The notes under the pieces were generated by a model. The model saw only the letters and a list, made by a program, of their open reading frames with translations, had not been told where the DNA came from and did not search any database. Below are positions 31,952 through 40,268 of a stretch of DNA of 64,000 nt, one piece after another; positions within the stretch are counted from its first letter, which is position 1; each line of letters opens with the position of its first letter. The stretch comes from Pseudarthrobacter polychromogenes. Its GTDB lineage: Bacteria; Actinomycetota; Actinomycetes; Actinomycetales; Micrococcaceae. The translations under genes were made by a program, and so were the position numbers. The stretch spans positions 161,981-225,980 of the forward strand of contig NZ_BMKU01000008.1 of NCBI RefSeq assembly GCF_014644495.1, read 5' to 3'.

Positions 31952-32155
31952 CTAGACCAGCGTTACACCGGTAGCCTGCGGACCCTTTGCGCCCTGGCCG
32001 ATTTCGAACTGAACGCGCTGGTTCTCGTCGAGGGTCTTGAAGCCGCCGGTCTGGATTTCGGAGTAGTGGACGAAGACGTCCCCATCCGAATCATCCGGGG
32101 TAATGAAGCCGAAGCCCTTTTCAGCGTTGAACCACTTGACGGTTCCCTGTGCCAT
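31952..32155 (-). CDS. cspA: Cold-shock protein (CspA family)
   Basis: 67 aa single cold-shock domain, an RNA chaperone. RNP1-like KGFGFI and RNP2-like VFVHY motifs are intact and the start [18 protein letters not shown] is canonical. AGGAGA sits 5 bases before ATG. It is monocistronic with a strong terminator and about 300 bases of upstream region, consistent with a long cold-shock leader. Confidence 0.97.
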   Translation of the reverse strand: MAQGTVKWFNAEKGFGFITPDDSDGDVFVHYSEIQTGGFKTLDENQRVQFEIGQGAKGPQATGVTLV

Positions 32156-32457
32156 TTATTTCTCCTCATTGTGGAACTTATTAAGATCGGCACACCTCGT
32201 GCCGGCCTTGGTCACTCCGCGAGAAGAATCCTGGTTAGCCGCCCTTGGAAAAGGAACCGGCGGTGCAGGAGCTTCGCGCTCGCAACATGTCTTGCGAGCA
32301 TGAAAAAACACCTACACAAAGACTGAGATAAGAATTTCATGCCCGTTCCCGCAGGTCAACGGTTTTGGCTTCAAAACGGATAAATTTTGGGCGAAGAGGA
32401 GGTGAATGCGCACGTCAGGGGCATCTGCAACGGGCCATGAAGTGCCGGGCCACACCG
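32156..32457 (-). promoter_or_regulatory. cspA upstream region and probable long 5' leader
   Basis: 302 bases without a gene. On the minus strand TTGACC (32359-32354) is a possible -35, with a weak -10 about 17 bases on. An 8-bp perfect stem with a 6-base loop lies at 32278-32299 within the expected leader, and the cspA SD is at the end. Long structured leaders are usual for cold-shock mRNAs. Confidence 0.45.
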
Positions 32458-33153
32458 TCAGAAAAGCCGGGATTCGCTGTCGTCAACACCGCGCATGGCG
32501 TCGTAGTCCAACGTGACGCAATCTATGCCCCGGTCATTGGCAAGGACCTTGGCCTGCGGCTTGATCTGCTGGGCTGCGAATATCCCGCGGACCGGGGCCA
32601 GCAGGGGATCACGGTTGAGCAACTCAAGGTAACGCGTGAGTTGCTCGACGCCGTCGATGTCGCCGCGCCGCTTCAGCTCAATGGCAACCGTGGCGCCCTC
32701 GGCGTCGCGCGCCAGGATATCCACCGGCCCGATGGCCGTGAAGTATTCACGGCGGATGAGGGAGTATCCCGTACCCAGCGTTTCAATCTGTTCCGCCAGG
32801 AGCCGCTGCAGGTCTGCCTCCACGCCATCCTTGATGAGCCCGGGGTCCACGCCGAGATCGTGGGACGATTCATCGAGCTTTTCATGGATGTTGATGATGA
32901 GCCGGTCATCGGTCTTGGCTGACTGCACTGTCCACTGCTCCATCACCCCCAGCTCAAGATCCACGTCCTCCGGGGAGGAGACCCTGAGAGTGGCCGGCGG
33001 GCTCATCCAGTTGAGCGGTTTGTAGGAACCGCCGTCTGAATGGACCAGGACGGAGCCATCGGCCTTCACCAGCAGGAGCCTGGTGGCAAGCGGGAGGTGG
33101 GCTTTGAGCCGGCCAACATAATCAACGGAGCATCGGGCTATCACAAGTCGCAC
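32458..33153 (-). CDS. nucS: Endonuclease NucS
   Basis: 231 aa from GTG at 33153. It has an N-terminal beta-rich domain and a C-terminal RecB-like nuclease domain with D145 (GPVDILARD) and E159-L-K161 (VAIELKRR), the PD-(D/E)XK catalytic set. The C-terminus SESRLF resembles the sliding-clamp-binding tail of actinobacterial NucS. NucS cuts mismatched double-stranded DNA and replaces MutS/MutL in most actinobacteria. The frame is open upstream to 33594, but that part is Arg/Pro-rich and overlaps the plus-strand gene. Confidence 0.95.
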   Translation of the reverse strand: MRLVIARCSVDYVGRLKAHLPLATRLLLVKADGSVLVHSDGGSYKPLNWMSPPATLRVSSPEDVDLELGVMEQWTVQSAKTDDRLIINIHEKLDESSHDLGVDPGLIKDGVEADLQRLLAEQIETLGTGYSLIRREYFTAIGPVDILARDAEGATVAIELKRRGDIDGVEQLTRYLELLNRDPLLAPVRGIFAAQQIKPQAKVLANDRGIDCVTLDYDAMRGVDDSESRLF

Positions 33154-33245
33154 GCCGTACAGACTACCGTCTGGCGCGCACGCAGTTGGCAGGCGGTACC
33201 CACCGCACCGGGGTCTGGCCGCAGGAAACCGCACGGCGGCTGGGG

Positions 33246-33251
33246 CAGAAT
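33246..33251 (+). promoter_or_regulatory. Candidate leaderless promoter -10 of the small putative zinc protein gene
   Basis: CAGAAT ends 6 nt before the ATG at 33258; no SD is visible. Confidence 0.35.
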
Positions 33252-33257
33252 GGATGC

Positions 33258-33614
33258 ATGCCGCGCTCCAACCGACCCCGCCGTCCAGTGTCCGGAAAGG
33301 GTTCCGTCTCCGGGAGGGCGGGCGCTGGAAAGAAGGGCAGCCGGGAGGTGCCCGAGCTTGACCTGGAACGGGCGCGTGCCGGCATTGCCCGGCGGGAAAG
33401 CGCCCCAGACGGCGAGTGGATGGTGCGCACCATGACCGCCAGGAATGCCGAAAAGACCTATATCTGCCCCGAGTGCTCCACTGCCGTGCCGCCCGGTGTG
33501 GCCCACCTGGTGGTCTGGAAGGACGACCACCTGTTCGGCGCTGCCGCCGGACTGGCCGAGCGTCGGCACTGGCACACCAACTGCTGGATGTCACGCAGTT
33601 ACCGCTACCGCTGA
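33258..33614 (+). CDS. Small conserved protein with putative C2HC zinc site
   Basis: 118 aa, not assigned to a characterised family. A basic Arg/Lys/Ser-rich N-terminus (1-50) precedes a compact domain with CPEC (C70, C73) and HWHTNCW (H106, C109), spaced like a zinc ribbon. The frame is open upstream to 33186 but that part overlaps the nucS promoter region. It is divergent from nucS with about 100 bases between. The basic tail and zinc site suggest nucleic-acid binding; that is only inference. Confidence 0.72.
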   Translation: MPRSNRPRRPVSGKGSVSGRAGAGKKGSREVPELDLERARAGIARRESAPDGEWMVRTMTARNAEKTYICPECSTAVPPGVAHLVVWKDDHLFGAAAGLAERRHWHTNCWMSRSYRYR

Positions 33615-33643
33615 CAGGCGGGCAAAGATGCGCCCGCTGTCGC

Positions 33644-33649
33644 TAAGCT
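33644..33649 (+). promoter_or_regulatory. Candidate leaderless promoter -10 of the alpha/beta hydrolase
   Basis: TAAGCT ends 7 nt before the ATG at 33657; no SD is visible. Confidence 0.4.
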
Positions 33650-33656
33650 GGCAGGC

Positions 33657-34457
33657 ATGACTTTTGATCCGGCGTCGTACGAATTCCGCCAGGGCCCAGG
33701 CCCCACTCCCATCCGTGCCTCCACCGTGCTGCCCGCCAAGCGCGAGCTGGTGAAGCTGGATACGGAAGACGGGCACACCCTGGTGGCCGAGCTGGCGCTG
33801 CCGGAAGCCGGCCCCGTGAATGCCACGTTGATCACCCTGCACCCCCTTCCAACGCACGGCGGGTTCATGGACTCGCATGTCTACCGCAAGGCTTCCTACC
33901 GGCTGCCGGCGCTCGCCGGCATCGCCGTGCTGCGGTTCAACACCCGCGGAACCGCATCCCCGCACGGAACCAGCAGCGGGGCCTTCGACGAGGGGGTAGG
34001 GGAGCGCCATGACATGGAGGCCGCGGTCCGCTTCGCCGTCGAACGCGGCCTGCCCAACCGCTGGCTGGTCGGGTGGTCCTTCGGCACGGAACTCGCCCTG
34101 ATGTACGGGGCCGTGGAGCCGGTGGCGTCCCAAGTCGAGGGGGCAGTCCTGCTCTCGCCGCCGCTGCACCGGGCCAAGGACAAGGACTTGTTGCAGTGGG
34201 CGGCATCCGGAAAGCCGCTCGCGGTCCTGGTGCCGGAGCACGATGACTTCCTCAAGCCTGCCGAGGCGGCCGAACGCTTCAGCCTGGTGCCGCAGGCCCG
34301 CGTGGTGGGCGTGGACGGTGCCAAACACCTGTGGGTGGGGGAGAAGTATGCTGCCCGGGTCCTCAATGAAATTGTGGATGAGGTCAGCGAAGCAGGATCA
34401 GGCGTTGCGGGACTGCCGCAGGAATGGGACGGGCCTGTGGCTACGGCTTCCGCCTAG
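33657..34457 (+). CDS. Alpha/beta hydrolase
   Basis: 266 aa cytoplasmic-type hydrolase. The nucleophile elbow is GWSFGTELAL (Ser near 141); the oxyanion region is TLHPLPTHGGFMDSHVY; a catalytic Asp is plausible in VLVPEHDDFLKP and the His in GAKHLWVGE near 223. The arrangement resembles the small dienelactone hydrolase/KANL3-like families. Substrate unknown. It is convergent with the AI-2E family gene, stopping 9 bases from it. Confidence 0.85.
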   Translation: MTFDPASYEFRQGPGPTPIRASTVLPAKRELVKLDTEDGHTLVAELALPEAGPVNATLITLHPLPTHGGFMDSHVYRKASYRLPALAGIAVLRFNTRGTASPHGTSSGAFDEGVGERHDMEAAVRFAVERGLPNRWLVGWSFGTELALMYGAVEPVASQVEGAVLLSPPLHRAKDKDLLQWAASGKPLAVLVPEHDDFLKPAEAAERFSLVPQARVVGVDGAKHLWVGEKYAARVLNEIVDEVSEAGSGVAGLPQEWDGPVATASA

Positions 34458-34466
34458 GGAAGCGTG

Positions 34467-35786
34467 CTAGTGCTGGTCCTGGCGGACGATGTAGATCTCC
34501 CTGACCAGCAGCAGGACAGCAGCCGCCGTGGGAATGGCGATGAGGGCGCCGAGCACCCCCAGCAGGCTGCCGCCGGCGATGACGGAGATAACAGCCACGG
34601 CGCCGGGAACGGCCACGGCCTTCTGCATGATGCGCGGGGAGATGAAGTAGGCCTCGAACTGCAGGTAGGAGAAGTAGCAGATTCCGTAGATGGCCGCGGT
34701 CTGCCAGCCCTCCGTCAGCGAGACCAGCAGCACCACGACCCCGGCAATCATTCCGCCCACCAGCGGAATGAAGGCGAGCAGCGCCACCACGAAGGCCAGC
34801 AGCAGGGCGAAGGGTATTCCCACGATTGACATCACGATGAAGGCAAAGGTGGCGTTCAGGAGGGCAACCACCGCCTGCCCGATCACGTAGTTGCCCACCG
34901 ATCGGGTGATTTCCTCGGACAGGGCCTCCACCCGGTGCCGCCGGGACCGCGGCGCAAGCCGGTAGCCCCACTTCTTCATCGCGGGCAGGGCAGCAAGGAA
35001 GTACAGGCTCAGCACCAGGACGATCAGGGTGCCGAAAAGTCCGTTGGCCACGGTGGAACCAAAGCCGACAACGCCGCCAAAGATACCGCCCAATGCCGCG
35101 GGGTCGTTCACGAACTTGTCCAGCTCTTCCGTGACGCGGTCACGAACACCGAACTGGTCGTCCAGGCTGCGGAAGAACTCGGAATCGATGAAGTCCCGGA
35201 TCCACACCGGCGCCTGCTCGACGATCTGCGTGACCTGTTCCACGATGGTGGGGATAAGGGTGGCGAAGAAGCCGACGACGGCGCTCACCAGTACCGTGAC
35301 GGACACCAGGATCCCGGCGGGACGGGGGATTTTCCGGCCTTCCAGCCAGCTGACGACAGGTTCCAGGCCCAGCGCGATGAACAGCGCCGCAACGATCCAC
35401 AGGAGCAGTTGGGTGGTGTTGGAGCCGATCCAGTAGACCAGCAGTGCAAGCCCAACGCCCACGGTTCCCATAAAGCCCAGATACAGGGGATGCTGTGGCG
35501 AAATCCGGGGGCCCGGACTGCCGAACTGGGGCTGCACCCCGCTGTCGCCTCCGCCGTCCCCGTCCTGCCGCGTGTACTCCGGCGGCATCTCGAACCGAAG
35601 ACGTGGCTGGGCGCCCGGCAAAGGCTGCCGCAGCCGCTGGGCCAGCATCCCCAGTGCAGCCGCGGCGGGCCTCTTCCGGCGGGCAGTTCCAGGACGTTTT
35701 CCAGGACCGTTGGCGGCGGCTGCCGGCGGCTGCGTGCCCCCCGGGTTCTCTGGTGCCGCGGAGGATTCGTCCGTCGTGTCAGTCAC
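34467..35786 (-). CDS. AI-2E family transporter
   Basis: 439 aa with a Pro/Arg-rich cytoplasmic N-terminus of about 95 residues, then about eight membrane helices (ISPQHPLYLGFMGTVGVGLA begins the first). Conserved segments: LEPVVSWLEGRKIPRPAGIL and VALLAFIPLVGGMIAGVVV. The family includes YdiK/TqsA-like exporters, though most members have no proven substrate. GTG start at 35786. Confidence 0.9.
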   Translation of the reverse strand: MTDTTDESSAAPENPGGTQPPAAAANGPGKRPGTARRKRPAAAALGMLAQRLRQPLPGAQPRLRFEMPPEYTRQDGDGGGDSGVQPQFGSPGPRISPQHPLYLGFMGTVGVGLALLVYWIGSNTTQLLLWIVAALFIALGLEPVVSWLEGRKIPRPAGILVSVTVLVSAVVGFFATLIPTIVEQVTQIVEQAPVWIRDFIDSEFFRSLDDQFGVRDRVTEELDKFVNDPAALGGIFGGVVGFGSTVANGLFGTLIVLVLSLYFLAALPAMKKWGYRLAPRSRRHRVEALSEEITRSVGNYVIGQAVVALLNATFAFIVMSIVGIPFALLLAFVVALLAFIPLVGGMIAGVVVLLVSLTEGWQTAAIYGICYFSYLQFEAYFISPRIMQKAVAVPGAVAVISVIAGGSLLGVLGALIAIPTAAAVLLLVREIYIVRQDQH

Positions 35787-35952
35787 TGGTTCTTGGGGCC
35801 TGTTCCGTACATGGCGCCGCGTGGGCGGGCCGGTGTGATGATCATCGCAAACACTATCAGCAGCCTTGTCAACAACAGCTGAAGGGCCTGCTCAGGGGCC
35901 CGCCGGCGATCCTGCGCGAAGCCCCGATCCGGGCTCGCGATAACAAAACGGA

Positions 35953-35958
35953 TACTAT
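35953..35958 (+). promoter_or_regulatory. Candidate -10 for the 35993 membrane protein gene
   Basis: TACTAT lies about 35 bases before the TTG start. AGGTG, five bases before that TTG, is the better SD. Confidence 0.3.
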
Positions 35959-35992
35959 TGAAACTAAACCCCCGCTGATGATAGGTGTTCCC

Positions 35993-37684
35993 TTGCGTTT
36001 AAAGACTGCAGTCGCACTCGTGCTGCTCGGCCTCCTGACACTTTTGGCCGGCATCGGCCAGAGGACCATCTGGGCCCCCTCCGAGACCTTTACGGCTTCC
36101 GCGCCGGCCGATGCTGCCGCTGCGCCGATCACCGTGATCGACCAGAACCTGCGGACCCTTCACGGCGGGACAGTCAAGATCGATATCGAGGGCGACGGCA
36201 ACTTCATGCTGGCCGCCGGCCGTCCGGACGATGTGGACGCATGGGTTGGGCAGGCCGCACACAACACCGTTACCGGTGTGACCGAGGACGGAGAGTCGCT
36301 CCAGGTTGAGCACGCCGACGGCGAGGCCACTGCCCCCAACCCTGCCGGCTCTGACCTCTGGGTTTCCACCGAGAATGCCAGCGGGGAGCTTGAGTACTCC
36401 TGGACCCCGCCGGCTGACGGGGACTGGACCCTGCTGCTGGCCTCGGACGGAACGCAGCCCGCACCTGCCTCCATCTCCATGACGTTCCCGAACGACACCT
36501 CCACACCCTGGGCCGTTCCCCTGATGGTCCTTGGTTCCCTGCTGGTTCTTGCCGGGATCGTACTGGCCCTGCTCTCTGCCCGCAGGCGCAACGGTGAGGG
36601 CGGCGGAGAGGGCAGCGGCTTTGCCCGGCGCGCCCGCGCCCGCAGCGAGGCAAAGTCGTCGTCACGGGTGACCATGGCTGCTGCCGGCGTGGTTGCCGCT
36701 GCCGTGGTGGCCGGGACCGGCGTCGCCGCAAGTGCCACTTCTCCCGCGCCCGCGCCTTCCGCTGACGCGGCAACGGCATCGCCCGCGGCGCAGGAGGCAG
36801 GTTCCCCCGTCCTGCTGGATGCACAGTTCCGCCGGATCCTGGAACAGGTCTCCAGCGCCGTTGACGCTGGAGATGCAGCCAAGGATGCCGCAAAGCTGTC
36901 CGACCGTGTGGGCGGGACCGAACTGGAAGTCCGCACCCAGAACTACAAGATCCGTTCACAGGTAGGCTCCTACGAGCCGCGCATGCCGGTGCGCTCCACC
37001 AAGCTCCTCACCACCGTGGTGACCAGCGACCGCGAATGGCCGCGGTCCGTGATGGCCGTGACCCAGGGTGAGGGCAATGTGGTGCCGCAGCTGCTGACGC
37101 TGGTCCAGGCCTCGCCGCGTGAGAACTACAAGCTCGTGGAAACCAACCCGCTGCAGCCCGGAACCACGTTCCCCACCATCAGCCGGGACGGCACCGAGAC
37201 GCTGGCACCCGCAGACAAGACGGGCCTGCTCTACAGCGGTGAAGAAGCCTTGTCCGGCCTGGCGGACCGCCTCACCTCCGAAGATTCGGCCTTCAAGGAC
37301 AAGCTGGTGGAAGGGGAGTCCTCGCCGTACATCGCGGACACCCTGTCCTACCAGGCTGAAGTGGTGAAGTCCGGCGAGAACGGCAACTTCTCCTTCACCC
37401 ACAAGGTGGTCCCCGAAAGCACTGTTGTCTTCCGCACGGCTGACGGCGGCGCGCTGGTCCTGGGACGGATTAACTTCGGCTTCGAGGGGACCCCCAAGGC
37501 CGCAGGCGACAAGCTCACCATCGGAGACGACGCAGCGGCACTGGCCGGCGGCAAGGAAACCACCACCGGCATGGTCCTGAGCTTTGCCGAGTCGGTGGCC
37601 GTGTACGTGCCGCCGGCAGGATCAACGGACCCGATGAAGCTTGTGGCGGCAACCCGCGGCCTGACGGGGGCCAGCTTCAAGTAA
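35993..37684 (+). CDS. Three-segment membrane protein with two extracytoplasmic domains, unrecognised
   Basis: 563 aa. I do not recognise a characterised family. TM1 (about 3-19) is followed by a Thr/Asp-rich domain (20-170) with beta-sandwich-like pattern (YSWTPPADGDWTLLL). TM2 is at about 173-197, then a basic Arg/Ser loop (198-225), TM3 (227-247) and a large C-terminal domain (248-563) with an Ala/Pro/Ser linker. The predicted topology puts both big domains outside. I favour TTG at 35993 (AGGTG upstream); ATG at 35978 adds five residues and lacks an SD. The frame is open to 35495, but that part is antisense to the AI-2E gene. Confidence 0.8.
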   Translation: MRLKTAVALVLLGLLTLLAGIGQRTIWAPSETFTASAPADAAAAPITVIDQNLRTLHGGTVKIDIEGDGNFMLAAGRPDDVDAWVGQAAHNTVTGVTEDGESLQVEHADGEATAPNPAGSDLWVSTENASGELEYSWTPPADGDWTLLLASDGTQPAPASISMTFPNDTSTPWAVPLMVLGSLLVLAGIVLALLSARRRNGEGGGEGSGFARRARARSEAKSSSRVTMAAAGVVAAAVVAGTGVAASATSPAPAPSADAATASPAAQEAGSPVLLDAQFRRILEQVSSAVDAGDAAKDAAKLSDRVGGTELEVRTQNYKIRSQVGSYEPRMPVRSTKLLTTVVTSDREWPRSVMAVTQGEGNVVPQLLTLVQASPRENYKLVETNPLQPGTTFPTISRDGTETLAPADKTGLLYSGEEALSGLADRLTSEDSAFKDKLVEGESSPYIADTLSYQAEVVKSGENGNFSFTHKVVPESTVVFRTADGGALVLGRINFGFEGTPKAAGDKLTIGDDAAALAGGKETTTGMVLSFAESVAVYVPPAGSTDPMKLVAATRGLTGASFK

Positions 37685-37723
37685 TCCCCTTCCTGCAGTA
37701 GCCCCGGCAGCGGCCGGAGTGGC

Positions 37724-37729
37724 TAGAGT
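37724..37729 (+). promoter_or_regulatory. Candidate leaderless promoter -10 of the CnoX-like gene
   Basis: TAGAGT ends 7 nt before the ATG at 37737. Confidence 0.35.
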
Positions 37730-37736
37730 GGAAAGC

Positions 37737-38723
37737 ATGAGTTCGCCAGCTTCCCGCCCAGTCCCTCCTGCCGCTGCCAACCTGCTTAACCTGCGCGGCG
37801 CCGTCGACCTTTCCAGCCTGAAGCAGCGCCCGGCCTCGCCAGCTTCACCGGCCGGGACCGGCACGCCGCAGGAAGGCGCCCAGCCGGGTGCCGCTCCCGG
37901 CGCCCAGGAACTGAAGGTCAACGTCACCGAGGGCAACTTCCAGCAGCTCGTGGAGCTGTCGGCGCAGGTGCCTGTGGTATTCGCTCTGTGGGCCTCCTAC
38001 TCGCCGGAGTCGGCAGCCGTGCTTGAGGTCCTGGAGCGGGTGGTTGGTGGCTACGGCGGCCGGCTGGTCCTTGGCGCCGCGGACATCGAAGCGTTCCCGC
38101 AGCTTGCCCAGGCCTTCCAGGTGCAGGCTGTCCCCACCGCCGTGGCCGTCCTCAAGGGCCAGCCGGTGCCGCTCTTCCAGGGCAGCGCGGACGAGCAGCA
38201 GGTGCGCAGCCTTTTTGACGAACTGCTGAAAGTGGCCGCCGCGAACGGCGTGACCGGGAGCCTGGGTGCCGGTGCGGAGGAAGAGGACGCTCCGGCGCCG
38301 TTGCCGCCACTGCACCAGGCTGCGTTTGACGCCATCGAAGCGGGGGACTACGCTGCCGCGGCCGATGCCTACCGCCAGGCGCTGACCGAGATGCCTGCGG
38401 ACCATGAGGCCAAGGCCGGACTGGCCCAGGTGGAGCTGATGGGGAGGCTGCAGCCGCTTTCCGCCCAGGACAGCGAAGCCCTGCGCACGCTCGCGGCCAA
38501 TGAGCCGGACAACCTTGATGCCCAGCTTGGGGTGGCAGACCTTGATGTGGCGGGCGGCCATGTGGAGGATGCGTTGAGCCGGCTGGTCTCCTTCATTGGC
38601 CGGAACTTCGGCCCGGAGCGTGAGACTGCCCGCGTCCGGCTTCTGGAGCTGTTCGATGTGGTGGGCACCGCAGACGAGCGGGTTGCCAAGGCGCGCCAGG
38701 CCCTCGCGAGGGTGCTGTTCTAG
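37737..38723 (+). CDS. CnoX/YbbN-like thioredoxin-fold and TPR protein without CXXC
   Basis: 328 aa. A flexible Pro/Ala/Gly-rich N-terminus is followed by a thioredoxin-fold domain (about 60-170) and tetratricopeptide-like helices (about 190-328). The WCxxC position reads WASYSPES, so no active-site cysteines remain. The combination matches CnoX/YbbN co-chaperones that hand clients to GroEL or DnaK. E. coli CnoX also lacks a normal CXXC. The oxidoreductase role is absent; a holdase role is inferred. Its stop overlaps the next gene. Confidence 0.88.
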   Translation: MSSPASRPVPPAAANLLNLRGAVDLSSLKQRPASPASPAGTGTPQEGAQPGAAPGAQELKVNVTEGNFQQLVELSAQVPVVFALWASYSPESAAVLEVLERVVGGYGGRLVLGAADIEAFPQLAQAFQVQAVPTAVAVLKGQPVPLFQGSADEQQVRSLFDELLKVAAANGVTGSLGAGAEEEDAPAPLPPLHQAAFDAIEAGDYAAAADAYRQALTEMPADHEAKAGLAQVELMGRLQPLSAQDSEALRTLAANEPDNLDAQLGVADLDVAGGHVEDALSRLVSFIGRNFGPERETARVRLLELFDVVGTADERVAKARQALARVLF

Positions 38724-39820
38724 TGCCGGCGCTCTTCCAGCCCCTGCGGCTCCGCTCGCTGGAGCTGCAGCACCGGGGCTGGGTGTCGCCGATGTGCCAG
38801 TACAGCTGCGACCCCGACGACGCCCCGGGAGTCCCGAACGACTGGCACCTGATGCATCTGGGGTCCTTCGCCACGGGGGGCGCGGCGCTGATACTGACCG
38901 AAGCCGCCGCCGTGAATGCGGAAGGCCGGATCAGCCCCCGCGACGCCGGCCTCTACAACGGTGAGCAGGCGGAAGCCTGGCAGCGGATCACGTCCTTTGT
39001 CCACCGGCACGGCGCCGCCAACGCCAAGATCGGCGTGCAGCTCGCCCACGCGGGCAGGAAAGCGTCCACCTACTGGCCATTTTCCGGCAAGCACGGCAGC
39101 GTTCCGGAGTCCGACGGCGGCTGGACCACCGTGGGCCCGTCGCCTTTGGCTTTCGAAGGGTACGCGGACCCCGCGGCGATGAGCGTGGAGCAGATCAGCG
39201 GCGTGGTGCGCGACTTTGCCGACGCCGCTGTGCGGGCGGTGGACGCGGGCTTCGACACGATTGAGATCCACGGTGCCCACGGGTACCTCCTGCACCAGTT
39301 CCAGAGCCCGCTGATCAACACGCGGACCGATGCCTGGGGCGGCAACGAAACGGGCCGGAACCGGCTGATGCTGGCTGTTGTTGACGCCGTCCGCGCGGTC
39401 ATTCCTGAGTCCATGCCGCTGCTCCTGAGGATCTCCGCCAGCGACTGGGCAGAAGGCGGCGTGGATCTGGCCGCTTCCGTGCGACTGGCACGGCAGGCCG
39501 CCGAACACGGTGTGGACCTCATCGACGTGTCCAGCGGGGGCGCCGTTGCCCACCAGCAGATCAAGGCCGGCCCCGGCTACCAGACGGGATTTTCGGCAGC
39601 CATCCGCAAGGAAGCCGGAGTGGCCACCGGCACCGTTGGCCTGCTGACCTCGGCAGGCCAGGCTGAACACGCCGTCGCCACAGGACAGGCTGACGGCGTC
39701 CTCATCGCGAGGGCAGCACTGCGGGACCCGCACTGGTGGCTGAGGGCCGCCTTTGAACTGGGCCATGACCTCGCGTGGCCGCCGCAATACCAGCGTGCCG
39801 TTCCGCGGCGCACCTTCTGA
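38723..39820 (+). CDS. NADH:flavin oxidoreductase, old yellow enzyme family (YqjM-like)
   Basis: 365 aa FMN TIM barrel that reduces activated C=C bonds with NAD(P)H. SPMCQYS with Cys25 is the YqjM-class substrate/flavin-tuning cysteine. GVQLAHAGRKAS and EIHGAHGYLLHQF carry the His pair that binds the substrate; NTRTDAWGGN and VDLIDVSSGG are family signatures. GTG at 38723 overlaps the previous stop by one base. Physiological substrate unknown. Confidence 0.95.
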   Translation: MPALFQPLRLRSLELQHRGWVSPMCQYSCDPDDAPGVPNDWHLMHLGSFATGGAALILTEAAAVNAEGRISPRDAGLYNGEQAEAWQRITSFVHRHGAANAKIGVQLAHAGRKASTYWPFSGKHGSVPESDGGWTTVGPSPLAFEGYADPAAMSVEQISGVVRDFADAAVRAVDAGFDTIEIHGAHGYLLHQFQSPLINTRTDAWGGNETGRNRLMLAVVDAVRAVIPESMPLLLRISASDWAEGGVDLAASVRLARQAAEHGVDLIDVSSGGAVAHQQIKAGPGYQTGFSAAIRKEAGVATGTVGLLTSAGQAEHAVATGQADGVLIARAALRDPHWWLRAAFELGHDLAWPPQYQRAVPRRTF

Positions 39821-40155
39821 TGGCCGGCCGGGACCGGCGCACTGCGCCTCACCCTGCGCCGGCGCCGGAGAGGGCGCCAGGCCTTGAACCGACGCCGGCG
39901 GCTGCCGTCAGTATCGAGCAGCAGTTGGAAGCCGCCATCCTGGAACTCCTGGCTGCCAGGGCCGCCACGTCCACCATCTGCCCGTCGGAGGCTGCCCGCG
40001 CTGTCGGCGGCGGGAAGTGGCGCGACCTCATGGAGCCCGCCCGCAGGGCGGCGCGGCGGCTGGTTGACGCAGGCGAAGTCCAGATCACCCAAGGCGGCTC
40101 GGTGGTGGATCCCGCCACCGCCAAGGGGCCCATCCGCATCCGGAAGGTGCGTTAG
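39820..40155 (+). CDS. DUF3253 protein
   Basis: 111 aa. After a Pro/Ala-rich start, the DUF3253 domain (about 32-111) has the winged-helix-like pattern AILELLAARAATSTICPSEAARAVGG, WRDLMEPARRAARRLVDAGEVQITQGG and a final PIRIRKVR. This resembles small DNA-binding helix-turn-helix proteins, but no function is established. The start overlaps the upstream stop (TGATG), suggesting cotranscription. Confidence 0.82.
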   Translation: MAGRDRRTAPHPAPAPERAPGLEPTPAAAVSIEQQLEAAILELLAARAATSTICPSEAARAVGGGKWRDLMEPARRAARRLVDAGEVQITQGGSVVDPATAKGPIRIRKVR

Positions 40156-40256
40156 GGGCCCCGGAACGATGTCGCCGGACAGCGTCCTACCGGAAGTGGT
40201 TCCTACGCCTTTCCCGCTACTCCTCAGGGAGGACCCCGCAGCGGGTACCCGAGGGC

Positions 40257-40262
40257 TAGTCT
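40257..40262 (+). promoter_or_regulatory. Candidate leaderless promoter -10 of the ABC ATPase
   Basis: TAGTCT ends 6 nt before the ATG at 40269; no SD is visible. Confidence 0.4.
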
Positions 40263-40268
40263 GGCTTC

